From positions 204,040-268,039 of the forward strand of contig JAHREW010000002.1 in NCBI GenBank assembly GCA_020883125.1: a DNA stretch of 64,000 bases. Reading direction: 5' to 3'. Shown here piece by piece: positions 52,592 through 62,331 of this stretch; position 1 is the first letter of the stretch; every line of letters starts with the position of its first letter. Source of the stretch: Microcoleus sp. CAWBG506. Its GTDB lineage: Bacteria > Cyanobacteriota > Cyanobacteriia > Cyanobacteriales > Microcoleaceae. Made by a program: the position numbers and the translations under genes. The notes under the pieces are model-generated. The model saw only the letters and a list, made by a program, of their open reading frames with translations. It did not search any database and was not told the origin of the DNA.

Positions 52592-55492
52592 ATGGAAGCA
52601 TTACTCTTATTAATAGGATTTGGGGGCGGGTTGTTAGTATGTTGGGTAATTTTGAATGAGCGAAATAAGCGCAACTTGATGCGGATAGACAAATCCCAGC
52701 AGGCTATGTCGCAGTTAGCCTCGGAGTTGGGGGTAAAAAATGCCGAAATCAGGGAAAAAATTCAGGAAGAAAATCAGATAAAATTTCAAATTTATGACTT
52801 GGAAAATTCCTTAAACCAAAGGAATCAACAACAAGACTTGTTAAATACGCAAGTCTCGGAATTGGAAGAAATGTTGGCACTAATGACTGAAGATAGATCC
52901 CTGGTTGATGCTATGGTTTTAGACTTGCAATTTCAATTAGAAAGTGCTAGAGAAAATCAGTTATCGCTGTCGGAATTTGCCGAAGTTAAACATCAATTAG
53001 ACATAGCCGAACAAGAGCGATCGCAACTGAAGTTACAAGTAGAGCAAACTCAAGCAGACTTGGAACCATTGTACCAAGAAATTGGATTGTTTCAGGCGAA
53101 AATAGCGGAAATAGAAGGTGAATTAGCAGCGGCTAATCAAGAAAAGTTGCAGCTACAGTACCAAGTGGCGGAAAGCAAAATCAAGTGCGATCGCGCTATG
53201 AAAGAAAAAGAAGACATTTTATTTGAGAAATCTAATTTGCAAGCTCAGCTTGATATTCTAGAACAAGAAAAATCGCTGTTCGTAAATCAGTTATCAGAAG
53301 TAGAAAATCAGCTAGAAAATGCTCAGATTGAAAGAGAATTTTTAAATATTGAATTACAAAAGGCTAGCCAAAAGCAAACCGAAATTCAACCGCAATTATT
53401 AAATCTGGAAAAACAGTTGGAATCTCTGATTGAGGAACGGGAAGCTTTAAGTTATCAAGTTTTAGAATTAGAGCCTAAATTGGCAAATGTAACTCAAGAA
53501 AAAGCGCAACTAAACGATCGACTATCTGAATCGCAAATTAAGTTAGAATCAGATTATCAAGAACGCTCCCAAATGAAACGGGAACTATCGGAAGCTAAAT
53601 CTAATCTAGAAGCAGCGAATCAGGAGAGAAGTGAATTAAAAGCTCTAATCGTGGCTGGGGAAAATCAGTCAAGGATGATTTTGCAAGAGCGAGAACAGTT
53701 GGTACTACAATTAGCTGCTGTGGAGGATAAAATTAATCAAAATGAGCAAGATATATCGCAGTTTCAATCTCAGTGTTCGCAACTACAATCTGATTTACAA
53801 AAATCTCAACAAGAGCGATCGCAATATTACAGCCAAATTGCAGAAATGCAAAGTCAATTAGAAAGTGCGACACAACAGCAAGCTAACCTGACAGCTCAAG
53901 TATCCGAATTAGAGCATCAGTTAGCCACAGTCTCTGCAAGTCGCTCCCAATTACAGTCGGATTGGGAAACAGCACATCAAGAGCGATCGCAATATTACAG
54001 CCAAATTGCCGAAATGCAAAGTCAATTAGAAAGTGCGACACAACAGCAAGCTAGCCTGACAGCTCAAGTATCCGAATTAGAGCAGAGTCGCTCCCAATTA
54101 CAAGCTGATTGGGAAACAGCACATCAAGAGCGATCGCAATATTACAGCCAAATTCAGGAAATGCAAAGTCAATTAGAAAGTGCGACACAACAGCAAGCTA
54201 ACCTGACAGCTCAAGTATCCGAATTAGAGCAGAGTCGCTCCCAATTACAGTCGGATTGGGAAACAGCAAATCAAGAGCGATCGCAATATTACAGCCAAAT
54301 TGCCGAAATGCAAAGTCAATTAGAAAGTGCGACACAACAGCAAGCTAACCTGACAGCTCAAGTATCCGAATTAGAGCAGAGTCGCTCCCAATTACAAGCT
54401 GATTGGGAAACAGCAAATCAAGAGCGATCGCAATATTACAGCCAAATTGCCGAAATGCAAAGTCAATTAGAAAGTGCGACACAACAGCAAGCTAACCTGA
54501 CAGCTCAAGTATCCGAATTAGAGCAGAGTCGCTCCCAATTACAGTCGGATTGGGAAACAGCACATCAAGAGCGATCGCAATATTACAGCCAAATTGCCGA
54601 AATGCAAAGTCAATTAGAAAGTGCGACACAACAGCAAGCTAACCTGACAGCTCAAGTATCCGAATTAGAGCATCAGTTAGCAAATTTCGATCGCGAAAAA
54701 TTGCAACTAAGTACACAACTATCAGAAATCCAAGCACAATCCCTCACCGGCGATGGACAAATTCAAACACCCGCTGCTGAATCTGAGGAAATTGCACCAT
54801 CAACTTCCGATGCTCAAATCTCCAATAGCCTAGAAATGGTTGTTTGTCAACAAGGCAAAGGCAATTATACTACAATTAGCGAAGCACTACAAAATGCAGC
54901 ACCAAATACTCGAATTTATGTGAATCCAGGCTTATATTTAGAAAGTCTTATTCTCGATAAATCTGTGGAAATTATCGGTAAAATAGAAGCGGGAAATGTT
55001 GTAGTTGAAAGTACCAATTCTAACTGCATAAAAATGCAAACAGTATCGGCCTTAGTGCGAGGTTTAACCCTAAATGGTACGGGAAAGTATTATGCGGTTG
55101 ATATTCGTGAAGGAGAGTTAGTCATCGAAGATAGCGATATTACTTCTGCCGACTATTCTGTGGTGGGAATTTGCGGGCATAGTGCTGCTTCTGTAATGCG
55201 TCGCTGTCAAATTCATGACGGGATATGGAACGGAATTTTCATCTCTGATGCGGCCCAATTAACGGTGGAAGATAGTCATATTTTTGGCAACGGTACTGTA
55301 GGAATTGGTGTCGGATTGGGAGGGAAATTGATTGTACGTCGGTGTCGAATTACTGGTAATGGCTCTGATGCGATCGCACTTTATAGAGATGCTATTGCGA
55401 AGGTAGAAGATTGCGATTTGACAGGCAATTCTGGCGGTGCTTGGCGACTGGTAGATAATGGATATGTGGAAGGAAAAAATAATCAAGAATAA
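52592..55492 (+). CDS. Membrane-anchored coiled-coil protein with C-terminal beta-helix
   Basis: A 966-residue protein. Residues 1-22 are an N-terminal membrane anchor (LLLIGFGGGLLVCWVIL). Residues about 30-725 are nearly continuous coiled coil rich in Q, E and S. Six tandem repeats at about 405-700 start QERSQYYSQIAEMQSQLESA; five of the spacings are 49 residues (seven heptads) and the first is 56 (eight). Residues about 745-960 are a right-handed beta-helix with regular NosD/pectate-lyase-like rungs (RCQIHDGIWNGIFISD, RCRITGNGSDAIALY). No catalytic residues stand out. A long rod holding a beta-helix head is the likely shape; the function is unknown. Confidence 0.88.
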   Translation: MEALLLLIGFGGGLLVCWVILNERNKRNLMRIDKSQQAMSQLASELGVKNAEIREKIQEENQIKFQIYDLENSLNQRNQQQDLLNTQVSELEEMLALMTEDRSLVDAMVLDLQFQLESARENQLSLSEFAEVKHQLDIAEQERSQLKLQVEQTQADLEPLYQEIGLFQAKIAEIEGELAAANQEKLQLQYQVAESKIKCDRAMKEKEDILFEKSNLQAQLDILEQEKSLFVNQLSEVENQLENAQIEREFLNIELQKASQKQTEIQPQLLNLEKQLESLIEEREALSYQVLELEPKLANVTQEKAQLNDRLSESQIKLESDYQERSQMKRELSEAKSNLEAANQERSELKALIVAGENQSRMILQEREQLVLQLAAVEDKINQNEQDISQFQSQCSQLQSDLQKSQQERSQYYSQIAEMQSQLESATQQQANLTAQVSELEHQLATVSASRSQLQSDWETAHQERSQYYSQIAEMQSQLESATQQQASLTAQVSELEQSRSQLQADWETAHQERSQYYSQIQEMQSQLESATQQQANLTAQVSELEQSRSQLQSDWETANQERSQYYSQIAEMQSQLESATQQQANLTAQVSELEQSRSQLQADWETANQERSQYYSQIAEMQSQLESATQQQANLTAQVSELEQSRSQLQSDWETAHQERSQYYSQIAEMQSQLESATQQQANLTAQVSELEHQLANFDREKLQLSTQLSEIQAQSLTGDGQIQTPAAESEEIAPSTSDAQISNSLEMVVCQQGKGNYTTISEALQNAAPNTRIYVNPGLYLESLILDKSVEIIGKIEAGNVVVESTNSNCIKMQTVSALVRGLTLNGTGKYYAVDIREGELVIEDSDITSADYSVVGICGHSAASVMRRCQIHDGIWNGIFISDAAQLTVEDSHIFGNGTVGIGVGLGGKLIVRRCRITGNGSDAIALYRDAIAKVEDCDLTGNSGGAWRLVDNGYVEGKNNQE
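53810..54690. repeat. 147-bp (first unit 168-bp) tandem repeats in the coiled-coil gene
   Basis: GAGCGATCGCAATATTACAG occurs at 53813, 53981, 54128, 54275, 54422 and 54569: one 168-bp spacing, then four exact 147-bp spacings. The copies are near-identical in DNA, including synonymous positions, so they are young or homogenised by recombination. Each carries one HIP1 site. Confidence 0.97.
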
Positions 55493-55493
55493 A

Positions 55494-55582
55494 TATAGCA
55501 ATCCTTGGAGGAGTCGTAAATTTTTTACCCCACCCCAGCCATCCCCTTACTCAGGGGAGGGAGTAATAAATTCAGAAATGAT
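55494..55582. mobile_element. MITE-like family B, right-end-truncated copy
   Basis: TATAGCAATCCTTGGAGGAG starts 1 bp after the stop codon of the coiled-coil gene and matches the 104-bp element at 10681 up to AAATGAT, where the dprA 3' end begins. The right inverted end is missing. Confidence 0.7.
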
Positions 55583-55588
55583 GCGATG

Positions 55589-56740
55589 TCAGCACCGCTG
55601 ATATCGCATTCCCGGTAATTGCGAAACTAATCCTAATAATTCTAATTGCAAGAGTGCACTAGAAATTTTGCCGGTATCTAATCCTGCGGTTTCGACAATG
55701 CAATCAAAAGAAATCGGGCCAGATTCGATCGCACTTAACACCAAAGCTAATTCCCTATCCAATGGTGGCTCTTGCTTTTGTGGAGACGGATTGGCTGGAA
55801 ATAGGGACAATTGTTGCGCACAATCCAATTTGGGGATAGCTCCCAGCATTTCTAACAATCGTTCTTCGCTCAAAAGTCGATCGCTATTGGGCAGAATTGG
55901 ATGAGCACCTTTACTCAATAATTCCAAACATCCAAAGGAAAGTTCATCATCTAATCTTGCGGTCAAAACATAGACATCCCGGCAAAAATCATTAGCTTGA
56001 TAAGCGGTAATTAAAGCACCAGATTGGCGCGGAGCTTCTATGACTATGGTAGCGCGACTTAAACCAGCAATTATCCTATTTCTCCGGGGAAAATTAGTTT
56101 TATTTGGTTGAGTACCAGCGGGATATTCACTAATTGCTAATCCCTGCTGCAAAATGCGATCGTACAACTTATCATTTTGTCTAGGATAAACGATATCGAC
56201 TCCCGTGCCTAATATGGCAAAAGTCCGCCCTCCCGCACCCAAACAGCTTGTATGAGCTTCTGTATCGATTCCAGTCGCCAATCCCGACACCACAGTAAAA
56301 CCGCTTTTAGCCAAAGCAACGCTAAATTTACGAGTCCACCGTCTACCATATTCCGAAGGAGAGCGAGTACCCACAATTGCTACTGTGGGCGTAATTCCTT
56401 GATTTTCTTTGGTATCAACTGTACCCCGATAATATAAGACTGCTGGCGGATTGGGAATTTCTAATAATAAACGAGGATAATCTGCATCGGCTGGTGTCCA
56501 AAAAAGGGGATTTGTGATGAGATGTTGTTCAATAAATTGTTCGGGATTAATCTTTTTTCGTTCTGCTACTACTTTTTCAAGAGTCTGTTTACCAAAGCCT
56601 TCAATTTGGCATAAATCTAGGGATTTGGCCGTCCAAGCTGTGGCTAAACTCTGAAAATGTTCCTGCAATCTTTGTAATAAAATCGGCCCGATACCGTTAA
56701 TTTGAGACCAAGCCAGCCAGTAAGTGCGTTCTTCTGTCAT
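55589..56740 (-). CDS. dprA: DNA-processing protein DprA
   Basis: Single-stranded DNA-binding protein that loads RecA onto incoming DNA during natural transformation. The Rossmann core is clear: VAIVGTRSPSEYGRRW, VVSGLATGIDTEAH, AILGTGVDIVYPRQN, and NRIIAGLSRATIVIEA. The C-terminal 60 residues form the DprA winged helix (PISFDCIVETAGLDTGKIS). The N-terminal 65 residues hold a helix-hairpin-helix (GIGPILLQRLQEHF). At 383 residues it is full length. It suggests transformation competence is retained. Confidence 0.96.
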   Translation of the reverse strand: MTEERTYWLAWSQINGIGPILLQRLQEHFQSLATAWTAKSLDLCQIEGFGKQTLEKVVAERKKINPEQFIEQHLITNPLFWTPADADYPRLLLEIPNPPAVLYYRGTVDTKENQGITPTVAIVGTRSPSEYGRRWTRKFSVALAKSGFTVVSGLATGIDTEAHTSCLGAGGRTFAILGTGVDIVYPRQNDKLYDRILQQGLAISEYPAGTQPNKTNFPRRNRIIAGLSRATIVIEAPRQSGALITAYQANDFCRDVYVLTARLDDELSFGCLELLSKGAHPILPNSDRLLSEERLLEMLGAIPKLDCAQQLSLFPANPSPQKQEPPLDRELALVLSAIESGPISFDCIVETAGLDTGKISSALLQLELLGLVSQLPGMRYQRC

Positions 56741-56777
56741 GAATTGCCCTCAATTACTGTTGATTGAATTAGTTATG

Positions 56778-56843
56778 GACATCCCCCAAATTATTCTGGG
56801 CTTGGCATCCTGCTGTTCCAAGACTGGCTTTTTAGGAGATGTC
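56778..56843. repeat. 66-bp dispersed repeat, family R1, copy 3
   Basis: GACATCCCCCAAATTATTCT ... GGCTTTTTAGGAGATGTC; same order as the copy at 2859. Lies 38 bp upstream of the dprA start. Confidence 0.75.
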
Positions 56844-56883
56844 TATTTTATCATTTTTTAACAATGAGTTTATTGATATTTTT

Positions 56884-56915
56884 GATACCCGACTTCCCAG
56901 AATTTGTTGGGTATC
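56884..56915. repeat. GATACCCGAC hairpin repeat
   Basis: GATACCCGAC and GTTGGGTATC form a 10-bp stem with mismatches and a 12-nt loop. The rest of the gap up to 57141 holds HIP1 sites and no credible gene. Confidence 0.5.
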
Positions 56916-57141
56916 TGACTATAGGGTGATGGAACCGGGGCGATCGCCACCATCTATCCTTTCGGGAAATTGACAGAGTGGGAATTGTGGGCACTTTTCC
57001 TGATAAATCACAGGCTGGGCGTATGTTGGAGATAGTAAGCCAAACTCTCCGGCCATCGCGATTTTGACTGCTGACAGTAGCATCGCGATCGCCCGATGAG
57101 CGATCGGCAAGCACTAACTCTTCTTAAGTAATTTCACGCTT

Positions 57142-59151
57142 ATGCGAGTATCAAATATAGCTTTTTTCACTCTGGCTGCCCTCGCATCCCAGAATTTAAC
57201 TGCTAATGCTAGCAAAACTCCCGCTCCACCTCCCGCTGCTCCTCAAACACCACAAAGCAGCAACTTTGTGGATGCCATAAATCATACCGTAGCCCGTGGG
57301 GCTCATTCTATTAGCGCCCCAGAGACGATCGCCCACGAACAATTTTCTCCACGCATTGCTGTCAAATCCCAGACAGGTTTGCTCGTGGCGACAGCGCCAC
57401 CCCAGTCATCTACCCCAGCCAAAACCAAGGAAAAAACTACATCTTCATCCGGTGATGAATTGACAAAATCTTTACAAGAAACTTGGCTAGCTAAATTGAT
57501 AGAATCCGGTACTCAAACCATCCCCCAAGCTCGCGATGCTTTCGATTTTCTCTCTCCCCGCGCTGGTGGCAATATCGACTCTGAATATAGTTTTAATCAT
57601 ACTGTAACTTTGCTCAATGTTTTGCTGATTCTGGGGACCATATTTCCCCCAGTTACCCTTGCTTTTTTTTGGATGATGCGACGGCTGGTAATCAGACAGT
57701 TGGTGGCTGATGCCAATAAAAGATTACAGGGAATTGGTGTATTAGAATCAGAATTAATCAATTCTAGTCAGTTAAATCAAAAATTGAGAGATGAATTAGA
57801 AGCACAAATGAGTGCCGCCAAACAATCCCTTGATTTTTTAAGTAAAGAAACTGAAGTTTCTAAATCTTCCGTAGAGCAAATAGAAACTCTAAAATCTCAA
57901 TTTCTGATGCACCTGCAAGTTTTGCTGACGGAAGTTTACGAAAAAAAATCTCAAATAGTTCAAGAAATTTCTCAACTCCCAGCCGTGGTAGCCCAGGAAG
58001 TTGTCAAAGTCCCACCAACACCACCCTCAAACAACTCCCCAGAGTCACAAGTAGCCTCGGTTTCTACTAATGACAATAATTTGATTGCTGATGATTATAT
58101 CAAGCAAGGGGAAGGGCTTTATTTTCAAGGCAATTATGATGAAGCAGTAGTCTGCTTTGAAAAAGCTATTTTAACGGATAATAATTTAGATATGGCTTGG
58201 TATTGGCGCGGAAATGTGTTAATAAAATTGCAAAAATACGAAGAGGCGATCGCCTGTTATGACCAAGCCATATCTATTAAATCAAATAACTACCAAGCCT
58301 GGTATCATAAAGCTAATTTGCTGGGAAAATTGCAAAAGTACGAAGAGGCGATCGTCTGTTACCAGCAAGCAAGTGCGATCGAACCCACAAATTATGCTCC
58401 CTGGCACAATATCGCAGCTTTATTGGGGAAATTGCACCACTACCAAGAGGCGATCGCCAGTTACGATCGCGCCCTCGCCATCAAAGCAACCGACAGCGAA
58501 ATTTGGCACAACCGAGCCGTGATGTTGGGCAAAATACAGCAGTACCAAGCAGCAGTCGATTCCTACGATCGAGCGATTGCCATCTATCCCAATAGATACG
58601 AAACCTGGTACAATCGAGGTAATGTGTTGTGGAAATTGCTGCGCTACAAAGATGCGATTAATTCCTACGATCGAGCCATCAGCATCGCCCCAGACAAATA
58701 TGAAGTTTGGTACAATCGAGGTGCTGTCTTCGGAAACATACACCGCTATCTGGATGCGATCGCATCCTATGACAAAGCCATTGCGATTAAATCAAACGAC
58801 TTTGAAATTTGGCACAACCGAGGTACAGCTTTCGAGAAACTGTTGGATTACGCACCCGCCATCGCATCTTACGAAAAAGCGATCGAAATTAACCCTCAGT
58901 GTTATGAAGCTTGGTTTGGTAAAGGCGAAGCCTTAGCAAAATTGTACCGAAACCAAGAAGCGATCGCAGCCTATGAACAAGCGGTTGCGATTAAGCCAGA
59001 TTCCTACGACGCTTGGCATCACTTGGGGACAGTGTTGTCGCAATTAAAGCGCTATGAAGAAGCAATGACAGCCTACGATCGAGCCATTGCTATCGAGCCC
59101 GAAAACGAGGAAGCAAGGCGCGATCGCCGCACTCTCATCTCAGAACTATAG
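57142..59151 (+). CDS. Membrane-anchored TPR protein
   Basis: A 669-residue protein. Residues 1-25 form a signal-like segment (MRVSNIAFFTLAALASQNL). A membrane helix lies at about 157-182 (LLNVLLILGTIFPPVTLAFFWMM). Residues 185-275 are a helical, coiled-coil region. Ten TPR units of 34 residues fill about 318-665 (YDEAVVCFEKAILTDNNL; YEEAIACYDQAISIKSNN; RYEEAMTAYDRAIAIEPE). The TPR part would act as a protein-binding scaffold in the cytoplasm or periplasm, depending on topology. Repeated units share DNA strings with HIP1 sites. Partners unknown. Confidence 0.9.
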   Translation: MRVSNIAFFTLAALASQNLTANASKTPAPPPAAPQTPQSSNFVDAINHTVARGAHSISAPETIAHEQFSPRIAVKSQTGLLVATAPPQSSTPAKTKEKTTSSSGDELTKSLQETWLAKLIESGTQTIPQARDAFDFLSPRAGGNIDSEYSFNHTVTLLNVLLILGTIFPPVTLAFFWMMRRLVIRQLVADANKRLQGIGVLESELINSSQLNQKLRDELEAQMSAAKQSLDFLSKETEVSKSSVEQIETLKSQFLMHLQVLLTEVYEKKSQIVQEISQLPAVVAQEVVKVPPTPPSNNSPESQVASVSTNDNNLIADDYIKQGEGLYFQGNYDEAVVCFEKAILTDNNLDMAWYWRGNVLIKLQKYEEAIACYDQAISIKSNNYQAWYHKANLLGKLQKYEEAIVCYQQASAIEPTNYAPWHNIAALLGKLHHYQEAIASYDRALAIKATDSEIWHNRAVMLGKIQQYQAAVDSYDRAIAIYPNRYETWYNRGNVLWKLLRYKDAINSYDRAISIAPDKYEVWYNRGAVFGNIHRYLDAIASYDKAIAIKSNDFEIWHNRGTAFEKLLDYAPAIASYEKAIEINPQCYEAWFGKGEALAKLYRNQEAIAAYEQAVAIKPDSYDAWHHLGTVLSQLKRYEEAMTAYDRAIAIEPENEEARRDRRTLISEL

Positions 59152-59183
59152 CAGATGTTGAAGGCACAAAGAATAATACCAAT

Positions 59184-59216
59184 AGAACCCCGACTTTGTA
59201 AAGAAGTCGGGGTTCT
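59184..59216 (+). terminator. Terminator-like hairpin after the TPR gene
   Basis: A perfect 13-bp stem AGAACCCCGACTT/AAGTCGGGGTTCT with a 7-nt loop, 32 bp past the stop. The same palindrome type is common in cyanobacterial intergenic regions. Confidence 0.7.
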
Positions 59217-59238
59217 GCGTTTGATGTTTTGCTAGTTA

Positions 59239-59366
59239 TATAGCAACTGCCAAGGCGATTAGGGCAGATTTTGTAGGGGCGGGTTCACCGATATCTTTCA
59301 TCGGTATAGACAAATTCTCTAAACCCGCCCCCACCCCACGACTTAACCACCCTGGCGGTTGCTATA
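59239..59366. mobile_element. 128-bp MITE-like element, family A, copy 1
   Basis: Ends TATAGCAACTGCCAAGG and CCCTGGCGGTTGCTATA are inverted repeats (two mismatches in 17). Inner arms GGGGCGGGTT and AACCCGCCCC also pair, and GATATCTTTCATCGGTATAG lies between. It is nearly identical, in inverted orientation, to 62332-62459. No coding capacity. TA-flanked ends suggest an IS630/mariner-like transposase acting in trans. Confidence 0.9.
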
Positions 59367-59389
59367 CCAATTTTTTATGAGACTCAATA

Positions 59390-59500
59390 GAATCCGATCC
59401 CCCCCTGGTGGGAGGGGGGGGACAAGATTCCGAGCTTTCGTCCCCCTTCACCAATTACCAATTACCAATTACCAATTACCAATTCTCGATCTTACCTCAT
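59390..59500. repeat. C-rich/G-rich hairpin and ACCAATT heptamer repeats
   Basis: CCCCCCCTGGTGGGAGGGGGGG (about 59400-59422) forms a hairpin. It is followed by five ACCAATT units (59450-59485). Confidence 0.8.
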
Positions 59501-59906
59501 ATTTATGATAAATGCAGGATCTATTTTTTCAACAATCGTCCTGAAAATATCTCATTGTTTAGAAGCATAGAGGTGGACTATATAGACAATTATTTATTCC
59601 CAAATATAGGTGGAATAACTATTGAGATTACTACCTAAGATTCCCAACAAATGGGAACTTTATCCGAGCAGCTTTCTTCTGAGATATTAACAGGGTAGGA
59701 AAACAGATTTACCAGACGATCTACTAGCAAGCAAAGATTGCCTATAGCAATTATTTTGCCTAACGGATAAGTATAGTCAATCCTGACATAAATACCGGAT
59801 TGTTGCACAAATCATACGTCTATAAAAATAGTGCAAAAAATCCCTAAAAAAATTCTACAGGTGCTTCTACTAAAGGCAAAAAAAACTAATCTGTGGAATT
59901 AAAAAA
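59500..59906. promoter_or_regulatory. Leader region of the RTX/Calx-beta gene
   Basis: About 400 bp, A/T-rich from 59740. An open frame at 59504-59638 without start codon reads YDKCRIYFFNNRPEN and may be a remnant. The promoter should lie in 59750-59880. No operator was recognised. Confidence 0.35.
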
Positions 59907-62159
59907 ATGGCAAACATAACAGGAACTCTAGGCGCAGATCTCATACCTGGAACTTTACCAGACGGTCGCGTAATTAGCCTAGGCAGCTTGCTAGGCGACG
60001 ATACAATCAGTGGACTTGACGGTAATGATGCGATGGGTGCAGGCTCAGGAAACGACCTCGTATTCGGGGGTCCCGGCAATGATATTCTTAACGGCAACGA
60101 AGGCGACGACCAAGTATACGGTGGCAAAGACGACGACCAAGTATACGGTGGCAAAGGCAACGACTTAGTAAGAGGCGACATCGGCCGCGACAGCGTGTTT
60201 GGTAATGACGGCAACGACTCGATGTTCGGCGGTAAAGACAACGACTCGATGTTCGGTGGTAAAGGCAACGACTTGATTCTGGGCGACCTCGGCGACGACG
60301 TACTCTACGGCGACCTTGGTTCTGATACCATGAGCGGTGGTGGTGGAAATGACCTGTTTGCGATCGGGCGAGTAGGCGACGGCAAACCCACAGCCACTAC
60401 TGGCGGCCCCAGCGTCTCCGATGCCGACGTCATTACTGACTTTCAACTCTCCGGGAACGATGTCATCCAGTTATTTGGCGGACTGCAATTCAGCGATTTG
60501 CAATTCATCGACGGCACCGGCTCCAACGGCATCAGCATCGGCAACACCCTCGTTCGCGATACCGGCACCGGCGAGTATTTAGTCAACCTCCAAGGTTTGA
60601 CTGCTGCACAACTGAGCGCAAATCCGGGTTGGTTTCAATCATCCGGGTTGCCCACACCCACACCCACGCCCACACCAACCCCAACCCCGGCACCCACACC
60701 GACACCAGGAACAACACCTACAAGTGTCTTCAGCTTCAGCACAAATAATTACTCTACCCCTGAAGGCAGTCCCGCCACAGTCACAGTGATTCGCACCGGC
60801 AATACATCTGCCCCCGGAAGCATCAGCTTTGGTACCGTTGATGGTTCCGCCCTATCTACCGGCTCGGCTACTGATTATACTGCCACCACAGGAACGCTCA
60901 ATTTTGCGGCCGGGCAAACTAGCGCCACTTTCACTGTCCCCACTTTGACCGATGCTATTAGCGAAGGCTCAGAAACAGTCAATGTATTTCTCAACAACGG
61001 TAATGTAGGTACTCTGAATCCAGCCACGGTGACGATTTTTGATGGTGGAAGTGCCCCAGCTCCGACTCCGACTCCGATTACAACTCCAACGCCTGCAAGC
61101 GTCTTTCAATTCAGCCAAGGCAGTTACACGGTGAATGAAGGCGGTGCCGCTACTATTACAGTCACTCGCACTGGTGGTACTGGTGCAGCAACCATTAACT
61201 ACGCCACCACCGACGGTTCAGCTAGTTCTAGCGGCACTAGCCCTGACTACACCGTTGGGGCGGGTTCCCTCAACTTTGCGGCTGGGCAAAATAGCGCCAG
61301 TTTCACTGTCACTGCTTTGACTGATGCGATTACTGAAGGCCCGGAAACTGTCAACTTAGTTCTCAGTGGCGGTACTGTCGGCAGCAATCCGTCTATCTTG
61401 ACGATTAATGATGTGGCGCCAACTCCGACTCCAACTCCGACTCCAACCAGTCCCACTCCCACTCCGACAACGGCAACTACTGGGCCTAGTATCTTCTTCT
61501 TTAGTGCCGCTACTTACAGTGGTAACGAAGGTAGCACTGTGAACGTGACAATCAATCGCTCTGGGGATTTGACAAAGGCAGGAACCATTCTATTTAGCAC
61601 TGCTGACGGTTCGGCCACAGCTTCTGCCCCTGATTATGTCTCTGTCAGCAATGTGTCAGTTAACTTTGCTCCTGGTCAAGCTAGCGCTACAGTAGGTGTT
61701 CCCATCATCAATGATACGGTGCCGGAATTGACTGAGACTGTGAACTTATTCCTCAGCGGTGGCTCTGTAGCTAGTCCGTCAGCAGCAGTCTTATCCATTC
61801 TCGACAGCAGTGGTGGGATCAGCAATGGATTCTTCTACGGTTCTGCTCCCGCCCCTGTGGCTGACAATAGTAGCGGAACGTTTACCATCAACCGGACGAG
61901 CGGTGTCGGTACGGGTTCCATCGACTTTTTGATAGCTGCACCTGGTGGTGGCCAACCCAACAATCTTACCGACTACTTTATCACCGGCTCTGGCGTACTC
62001 CCCAACGCTAGCGGCGGTACCGTGAATTTTGCTAACGGACAAACTAGCGTCAGCTTGACAATTAACAACATTGCTGCTAAGACTGCTGGTACTGTCAACT
62101 TAGCTTTCGGCGCTGGCTCCATCGGTACTCCAGCCTCAACCTCAATTACTCTACTCTAA
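59907..62159 (+). CDS. Large RTX/Calx-beta calcium-binding exoprotein
   Basis: A 750-residue secreted-type protein without Sec signal. Residues about 30-150 contain RTX calcium-binding nonapeptides (GGPGNDILNG, GGKGNDLVRGD). A (TP)n linker at about 249-272 (TPTPTPTPTPAPTPTPG) is followed by three Calx-beta domains (about 275-380, 398-505, 525-635) with the DYT...FAAGQ..A.F.V pattern, joined by more TP linkers, and a fourth diverged one at about 640-750. The RTX block is at the N-terminus, not the usual C-terminus. A cell-surface or sheath protein exported by type I secretion is likely. The gene lies between two inverted MITE copies. Confidence 0.92.
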   Translation: MANITGTLGADLIPGTLPDGRVISLGSLLGDDTISGLDGNDAMGAGSGNDLVFGGPGNDILNGNEGDDQVYGGKDDDQVYGGKGNDLVRGDIGRDSVFGNDGNDSMFGGKDNDSMFGGKGNDLILGDLGDDVLYGDLGSDTMSGGGGNDLFAIGRVGDGKPTATTGGPSVSDADVITDFQLSGNDVIQLFGGLQFSDLQFIDGTGSNGISIGNTLVRDTGTGEYLVNLQGLTAAQLSANPGWFQSSGLPTPTPTPTPTPTPAPTPTPGTTPTSVFSFSTNNYSTPEGSPATVTVIRTGNTSAPGSISFGTVDGSALSTGSATDYTATTGTLNFAAGQTSATFTVPTLTDAISEGSETVNVFLNNGNVGTLNPATVTIFDGGSAPAPTPTPITTPTPASVFQFSQGSYTVNEGGAATITVTRTGGTGAATINYATTDGSASSSGTSPDYTVGAGSLNFAAGQNSASFTVTALTDAITEGPETVNLVLSGGTVGSNPSILTINDVAPTPTPTPTPTSPTPTPTTATTGPSIFFFSAATYSGNEGSTVNVTINRSGDLTKAGTILFSTADGSATASAPDYVSVSNVSVNFAPGQASATVGVPIINDTVPELTETVNLFLSGGSVASPSAAVLSILDSSGGISNGFFYGSAPAPVADNSSGTFTINRTSGVGTGSIDFLIAAPGGGQPNNLTDYFITGSGVLPNASGGTVNFANGQTSVSLTINNIAAKTAGTVNLAFGAGSIGTPASTSITLL

Positions 62160-62269
62160 GGTGATTTCCCTGGTGGATAATCCCCGTCTTGCGATCGCTA
62201 AAAGCTATATTTTTAGCACTTGAAATTCTCTTGTTTTAGCGTAGGTGATTTACACCCTTTCAGAATATG

Positions 62270-62293
62270 CCACCCTCTTTAGGGTGGTTTTTT
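62270..62293 (+). terminator. Rho-independent terminator of the RTX/Calx-beta gene
   Basis: CCACCCT/AGGGTGG stem with loop CTTT, directly followed by TTTTTT. The textbook form of an intrinsic terminator. Confidence 0.92.
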
Positions 62294-62331
62294 GTTGTGT
62301 TGAAATAATACTATTTATCAAAATCAAGTGA

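Noticed and set aside
56851-57114. Minus-strand frames between dprA and the TPR gene
   Set aside because: Arg/Ser-rich composition from HIP1 sites and hairpins, overlapping frames, no homology recognised.
59408-59638. Possible 76-residue protein
   Set aside because: Its N-terminal half is the ACCAATT repeat read through; the rest has no start codon. Only noted as a possible remnant.
60165-60446. Minus-strand frame inside the RTX gene
   Set aside because: Antisense of the regular RTX codons; a composition shadow.
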